A stretch of DNA of 58,510 nucleotides from Folioceros fuciformis (Eukaryota; Anthocerotophyta; Anthocerotopsida; Anthocerotales). A program made the position numbers and the translations under genes. The DNA lies in contig JBNGIO010006249.1 of NCBI GenBank assembly GCA_049999805.1, positions 137,079 to 195,588 of the forward strand. Reading direction: 5' to 3'. Under the pieces are notes generated by a model, which saw only the letters and a program-made list of their open reading frames with translations, was not told the origin of the DNA and did no database searches. Positions 53,016 through 58,510 of this stretch are shown here, one piece after another; the stretch's first letter is position 1; the number at the start of each line of letters is the position of its first letter.

Positions 53016-55060
53016 CTAGTTACCGAGGCTGGAACTTCGACGGAGCCACTCTGTGTCGCCAATTTTGCCAGATCCAAACCTGCCCAAAGCTTTGCTCCCC
53101 GTCAGTTTTAGCAGAGAGAGTCTTCCCGAGGATCCTTTGCTCAGTGATCTGCCCTTCGCCTTGGCTTCTGGGCTGTCGCTCACTTTCTCTTTGGTAGAGG
53201 GTGTAGCAAGCACTAGCTGCCGGATGTTGCAGCGGCAAAAGGGGCAGGCAGGAGGGGGTGAATAGGGTATAGCAGGGTTTGGCTTGTTGTAGCAACACAG
53301 TGCCAGTGTGCAAGTTGCACACATCTGGTGCCCGCAATCTCTGACCTCTATGGTGCAAAACTGTTCAAAGCAGATGCAGCACAACTCCCGTGAGCCCAGC
53401 CCGCCGACCTGCAGTTTACTCAACATCCAATTGTCAGATTTGCGTGAACTGCAACTAGATTCTCTGACAAAAGAGTTTGCTGTTTTCATTTCGCTGATGT
53501 TGTAAGCCGTCCAACCAGTGGCGGCGCTTACACTTAGGCTTACATTCTTGCTGTCAGGCTCGCCCCCCACACCGTCACTCTCCCCGGCGGCTCCTGGAGA
53601 AGAGGCTGCATTGCGCTCTCTTTTGCTGTTGGCTTCAGCTAGTGCTTCTTCTAAGACGAGTTTAGCCTCTGGATCAAGCTCACTCATGAACTTCCAGGGC
53701 GACGGCCACACCAAGGGTTCTGCAACGTTGGGGTCCAGCAAAGCTGCGCACTCAAAGTGGCGATGTCTCATGGCTACTCCGTATGCAGTGAACCTGACAC
53801 CCACATTTGCAATAGTTCAGAGGATGTCTGTCGTACGATTAGTTTAGGAGAGTGCTAAACTCGTGAGCCATATCCATGATGTTGAAGGGGAAAAACATAC
53901 CCTGCTATATTCCGGTGTCGTCGGTCAGCACCCCACGCAAGCAACTCTGTCACGCATTGAAGAGAACCGCCATATGCAGCAAACTGCAGAGGTGTGCTCC
54001 CGTGTCCAGGCCTGATCACAAACAAACAGGTGTAAGCGCATGGACCAAAGTTCAATACACACAGCTATGATTCTGGAAATACCCTGTTGTTGCAGTCGAG
54101 GCTGAAACCAGCGCTCCATTTTCTAAAAGAAGGCGTAAGACATCAACATGACCAGCCCTCGCTGCTAAATGGAGAGGAGTAGTTCCATGGCCGTCTCTGA
54201 CATTCACAAACCTGACGAATCCCCTGACACCACAAGACAAGTACACAAGTTTAGCGGCCAGGTGAATAAAGGGAACGGGACTCCAGAGAGAAAATACAGC
54301 CACTAAGAATTACCATGAGTCCGCAACATGACCGGATTGAGCGGCAGACAAAATTTGCCTAACACAGTCGGTGTGGCCTCCTTTGGAAGCGTAATGCAGG
54401 CACGTTCGTGCATTTACAAACTCAAAGCCGAGTATCTGTAATTATCCGCTTACAGATGTCAGAAATCATCAACTGAAGGAACATAGCTCTTCCCCTTAGC
54501 GGAAATTCGGCTCCTCCGATCACGAGAAAACAAACTGCCGGCAAATACTTTTAAGTTCATCTTACATGGGCTCCGGATTCCACCAGAGGTCCAACACAGT
54601 CTCCGTGTCCATTTTGGCAGGCCAGCATCAAAGCAGTCTGTCGACACACACTGAATCTTAGGGAACTACAATAGAACAATGCACATGGTACAGCCTGGTA
54701 CTTGATGCCACAATAATCACCTTTCCATTATGCGTTACAGCGTTCGGTTCAGCTCCATTATGGAGGAGGAACTTCAGCACCTGTCATGACGCAGAAAACT
54801 GATAAGCTTGCGGCATTAGCCTCGCCATTAAGGAAGAGGAATCCCAAGAACGTAAGTCGTAAAGATAGTGGATATCACACCTCTGTCTGGCCATGAGAAG
54901 CAGCAACATGCAAAGGAGTGAGACGTTCATAGAATCTGGCCTTGTGCAACAACTTGGGATCCTCTCTTGACACCCTTTCCACAAGGCTCACATCACCCTC
55001 CCTCACTGCAGCAAATAATTGATCCCTTTGATGACTACCGCAACTAACGGTTTGTCCCAT
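53016..55060 (-). CDS. XBAT31: XBAT31-type E3 ubiquitin ligase (ankyrin repeats + RING), 487 aa
   Basis: Plant RING-type E3 ligase with N-terminal ankyrin repeats for substrate binding. Exons 55060-54881, 54780-54721, 54637-54566, 54435-54314, 54223-54083, 54011-53901, 53793-53016 (180, 60, 72, 122, 141, 111, 778 nt; total 1464, in frame). It starts MGQTVSCGSHQRDQLFAAVR, where Gly2 is a potential N-myristoylation site as in XBAT31/35. Ankyrin repeats: TPLHVAASHGQTEV, TALMLACQNGHGDCV, TCLHYASKGGHTDCV, TPLHLAARAGHVDVL, TPLQFAAYGGSLQCV. Linker WPSPWKFMSELDPEAK is family-typical. The C3HC4 RING (about residues 367-418) runs CCICFEQFCTIEVRDCGHQM then CATCTLALCCYNKPNP and ACPFCRC; all zinc ligands are present. 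A Ser/Lys-rich tail follows. Confidence 0.95.
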
Positions 55061-55319
55061 TCCAAAGATGAACCAGTGGGTAACGAATGGCTACTTCATT
55101 CTCAAGATTTGTAAGTGACACATCTGGCAGGAGAAAATTTCATCAGACCTGACACAAAGTCCTGACTTCTGCAAGCACGTTAGCACCCTTCTCCAACCAC
55201 ATACAGAACATCATTCACCGCAAGAGCATTCGAATCTACTTAGAATGCAACCCTGAAAAAGTGAAGTGCATCAAAGGAAACATGCCTGTCCTTCTTCGCG
55301 AAGTGCGGTGTGGTCTCTC

Positions 55320-56340
55320 TTATGGCGTCGTACCCTTTGACGTGGAGGCACGGGAACCCACCCTATTCAAAGAGGTGTCTTTCACGAAATAACCATACTC
55401 TATAAACCTTGGTGGATTCCTGATCAAAGAAGGAGGGCCAGGGGGCTTCCCTCTCGCCAAAGCAGCTGCCGCCGCTGCCTCCGCAGCTATCCTCCTTTCC
55501 TGTGAAGTAACCCAATGCTGACTATATTTTTTCCTGACTAGGTCGTAGGATGGATGTGTCTTCACCCCGTAATCCTTCAGGGTCCGACACTTGCACTGCA
55601 GAATATAGTCAATCATTTGCGCTCCAACACGCATCACAACAAGGCACTTGTAAAGAACTCCTGGCAAACACAACACAACACGACACAACCAATTCTTCAA
55701 CACAGAGGCTGGTTTGCGAAACCAAGCCAGTGAGTCTTCTATGCAATGCAAAGCCTGAAGCGCTTATTTTCCAGCTTCAATGCCTCCGCAATCTCAGCGC
55801 CTGATGCACAATCGTCTACCTCACGAAACAGGCGGGCAATCCTCACACACAAACACGATCCTCCAACCATAAGGCTTCCAATGTACGTTGCACACTCACC
55901 TTGGGAAATATATATCGTTCCCTTTCTGAACAGGGGTTTCCGCTACCACCCGCAAAATGGAGCAGCTGCTTCGAGGGCAATGCCAGTTTTCAGACACGTT
56001 AGGCACGGGTGCAGCAGTGTAAATAGCGCTGACAGCGAATGGCTGACAACAAAGCCGAAAAGACGACGACAACAACAACAAAGTTGTTGCACAAATTGTG
56101 AAAAGGCGACGCAAGCCTAGCAGAACACGAAAAACCTTCAAACACTCCAGGCAAAAGGCACGGTGGCAGTCCACAGCAGGGAAGCGGGACGCTCAACCTA
56201 GACACCAATCCAAGACCAAGAGCTCAGGCGAAAGCGAGACAAGCACACCAATGTCGGGCAGACAAGACAAAAATGCGCGCCGGAGGCTGGCTACATCTCA
56301 GGGAGCCGGGGAGAAAAGAGATCTGGAATGACAAAATGCG
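55320..56340 (-). CDS. Unidentified multi-exon gene, model incomplete
   Basis: The best-supported part is the 3' end: after acceptor TTTGCCAG (about 55663) the frame reads GVLYKCLVVMRVGAQMIDYI then LKDYGVKTHPSYDLVRKKYS, an Ala-rich segment (RRIAAEAAAAAALARGKPPG) and a tail ending STSKGTTP at 55320. Further 5' exon candidates include NWHCPRSSCSILRVVAETPV with a GTGAG donor near 55902. Phases between pieces could not all be reconciled, so start and exon number are open. A Cys pair (CEDC or CLTC, depending on frame) occurs in the 5' part. The 55610-56340 portion is duplicated in inverted orientation at 47940-48530. No family recognised. Confidence 0.4.
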
Positions 56341-56344
56341 CGGA

Positions 56345-57320
56345 GACAAGACGTGGAGGAGGCGTGTCATGCGCGAATGCTGGTACGAGAGACGCAATTA
56401 CCAGAGCGACGTGCGTCCAGCGTGCGGAAGCGATCGACATCGATTTCCACCCGCTTGCGCGTGATTGATCCAGATGTAGAGCAGCCAAGCTCTCCGCCCT
56501 CTGGAGTCGCCCGCGAATACGTGAGAGAGATTCAGAGGCCTGTTGCCGCGGCGAAGAGCAACGTGGCCGTCGGTTTGACCTCTTCACGCTTCACGGGCAA
56601 ATTGGGGGCCACACATGGTCCTCGCGTTCCCACTTGCCCTAAACTGTGTCGAACCAGGAAGGCCACTATTGGTCGTGTTTTTCTAGCGCTCACCGCGTAC
56701 GGCATTATTGGTGCAGAAACTGTCGTACCAGTCCTTGTGTTGGGTTATGTTGTCGACTAATGTTTGACATCTTCACTGCTTTTGTTTTTTAATCTTTTTT
56801 TTTTCCTTCTCCTACTCTTCTCCTTGTGCCCATCGATGTTTAGGATTCTTTTTGGTTGACTGCTTCTGGCATTTCAGAAGCAGACATACCTGGTAGGTGT
56901 TGTGTAGGTTTAGAGTTTTATGGAGGAGGAAAGAAACTTTTCCATCTTTTGTAGTCACCATGTTACATAAAGATCTTGGGAACAAACAAACAAACAAAGG
57001 AGGCAAGGAAGCAAGCAAGGAAGGAAGGAAAGAAGGAAGGAAGCATTATTTTTGTGTCTTGTGGATGATATGTGTCTACATTAAGACATCCCTTGTTTTG
57101 CCCTTGAATTAGACCCAACATCTGAATGATAGTTCACTAAGAAGGATTGGAGTAAGAGTTTACCTTGATCCATCTTAGCATGCAACAACAAAGAGAGACA
57201 TATAGCAACTATGAATTTGATTAAAGAAGAGCCCATCTTTCCAAATACTTCAATTAGAGAACTTTTGTCTTCGAAATGTGTGTTTGTGATGAAGGCATGT
57301 GTGTGGGTGTTGGTCAAGAT
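56345..57320. other. AT-rich transition, no supported gene
   Basis: Contains a G/A-rich simple repeat (GGAAGGAAGG type, about 57003-57042) next to an (ACAA)n run at 56985-56996. A plus-strand frame 56353-56760 is open but has no recognisable protein. GC content drops sharply after about 56760. Confidence 0.5.
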
Positions 57321-57324
57321 AGCT

Positions 57325-57512
57325 TTCAATTTTGTAGGTTATGAAGATAGCTTTCCATTACGTAGGTTATGAAGATAGCTAGCTTTCCATTCTGTAGGTT
57401 ATGAAGATAGCTAGCTTTCCATTCTGTAGGTTATGAAGATAGCTAGCTTTCCATTTGTAGGTTATGAAGATAGCTAGCCTTCCATTCTGTAGGTTATGAA
57501 GATAGATTTCAA
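57325..57512. repeat. ~32-bp tandem repeat, 6 copies
   Basis: The unit GTAGGTTATGAAGATAGCTAGCTTTCCATTCT is repeated six times with small length changes (the first and last copies lack the second TAGC). Non-coding; a short minisatellite. Confidence 0.9.
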
Positions 57513-57795
57513 TGTGTTGGCTTCACCCACAACAACAACCCATACATCAAGATGATATTGAACTGTTAGTTAGGCAGGCAATGTTAGAACTTGAAGAAAT
57601 GTGTATCACATAACACTTGGAGAATCACATAGTTGTTTGTTGTGTCAAATAGCTCACAAGAGCTTGTTGTTATGTAATCAGGATGATCAACAAAATAAAG
57701 ATTTGATAATTCTTAGCATTTTTTTCCTTCTTTCCTTCAAGAGTGATTTTATGTTTGGCTCTCAATTTTAAGCACTAACCAAATGTTCTCACTTG

Positions 57796-58510
57796 ATGTT
57801 GCCTCTTACGCATGGGGTTGTTGCTAATGTTGATCTTGATGAAGGGACTAACCTATTATTTGTTAGCCCAATCAAAAGGCTAATCAAGAATCAAGAGATG
57901 GCTGGACTAGCTTCAAAGCAAGCTGCCATTGCACGAGAAAGGATGTTGGAGCTTCAATATTACTTCAGCAAATTAAGTAAGAAATGTCATTCATTTCGTT
58001 AAGCTTCTTGCAACATACTTTATATTTGTAAAAGTTTTATTTAAACAATTTTTACGCACTTTGATTTTTTTTAATGTTATTATGTCGACTTATCTTTTGT
58101 AGTTATATGCTCGAAGGCGTATCATTCAGCAACTGAAATTCAAATGCAAAGAAATCGCACAGCTATTCGAGCAGCCACAATAGAGAAGAAGCAGTTGCAT
58201 TCTGCTTTGAACACACTTTTGGAGGCTGAACGATGTAGTTTTGGGCAAAGCGATCTCCAACGAATGATCGAAAGAGTGAAAGATCTTCGAAGATACTGTG
58301 ACGATCAGAAAAGCTTTGTGCATCACAAGCAAGCCCAGGTCGATTCCAAATGCATTTCAATTCGAATGATGTTATTTTTTTCAAATTAAAAAAAAATAAT
58401 GAAGCACAAAAATTTGTTAACGAAAATTCAACAGCTCGACAAGGCTTGCACGGATGCAAAATCAGCTGAATTGGATTTGAAAGGAATCGAGTCGGATAGA
58501 AATCCTATCC
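57796..58510 (+). CDS. Coiled-coil protein gene, 5' part only (runs off window)
   Basis: Exons ~57796-57976, 58103-58338 and 58435 to the window edge agree in phase (donor GTAAGA, acceptor TTTTGTAG; donor GTCGAT, acceptor CAACAG). The product starts MLPLTHGVVANVDLDEGTNL and continues as charged helix (KRLIKNQEMAGLASKQAAIA; EIQMQRNRTAIRAATIEKKQ; LQRMIERVKDLRRYCDDQKS; LDKACTDAKSAELDLKGIES). No named domain is recognisable; long coiled coil is the only safe description. The true start may be further upstream. The region is AT-rich and lies in repeat-rich DNA, so a transposon-related origin is possible. Confidence 0.5.

Noticed and set aside
57325-57512. CRISPR-like array
   Set aside because: Units are directly abutting without unique spacers, in plant nuclear DNA; a minisatellite.
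1-58510. tRNA, rRNA or organellar insertions
   Set aside because: No cloverleaf-like A/B box pairs, rRNA core motifs or plastid/mitochondrial gene segments were noticed by eye on either strand; a dedicated scan was not possible.

Overview
The window is nuclear DNA from a land plant. It has dense spliced genes with short introns (mostly about 60-150 bases) and plant-only families: a phragmoplast kinesin-12, PLS-type PPR proteins, a PRIN2-like plastid protein, a plant CRY-DASH, an XBAT31-type ubiquitin ligase, BAHD acyltransferase and class II O-methyltransferases. A probable axonemal dynein assembly factor (DNAAF6/PIH1D3-like, 32942-34033) points to a lineage with flagellate sperm, so a bryophyte, lycophyte or fern is more likely than a flowering plant. 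I cannot name the species.

Layout. 1-5.1 kb is AT-rich and gene-poor, with tandem repeats, a probable retroelement remnant and a decayed PIF/Harbinger transposase. 5.1-20.7 kb holds a 16-exon kinesin-12 (+), a small possible plastid protein (+), glutamate-1-semialdehyde aminomutase (-) and a PPR gene (-). 20.7-24.5 kb is a transposon graveyard with a decayed integrase-type transposase; it separates the first PPR gene from a larger related one (24.5-27.5 kb). 27.9-38.4 kb is gene-dense: an intronless acylamino-acid-releasing enzyme, a 116-residue acidic protein whose stop lies 38 bases upstream of it, a single-membrane-span protein, the DNAAF6-like gene, a PRIN2-like gene and a 12-exon CRY-DASH.

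39.2-51.1 kb is the accessory part. It has three full-length O-methyltransferase (OMT) copies of identical exon architecture, three OMT fragments, leader repeats and one AT-rich BAHD acyltransferase. Only the middle OMT copy (45744-47112) is fully open; the other two each carry one in-frame TGA. Fragments of the neighbouring C1D gene (51149-52167) lie at 35.5 and 47.5 kb, and an inverted copy of a 55.6-56.3 kb segment lies at 47.9-48.5 kb, so the cluster grew by repeated segmental duplication and inversion. 53.0-55.1 kb is the XBAT31-like ligase. The last 2 kb is AT-rich with a 6-copy tandem repeat and the start of a coiled-coil gene that runs off the edge.

Gene models were built by hand from splice consensus, conserved protein motifs and reading phase. 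For the main genes the summed exon lengths are exact multiples of three, which is strong internal support. No computed alignment was available. The OMT/BAHD pair is compatible with a small specialised-metabolism cluster, but product and substrate are unknown.
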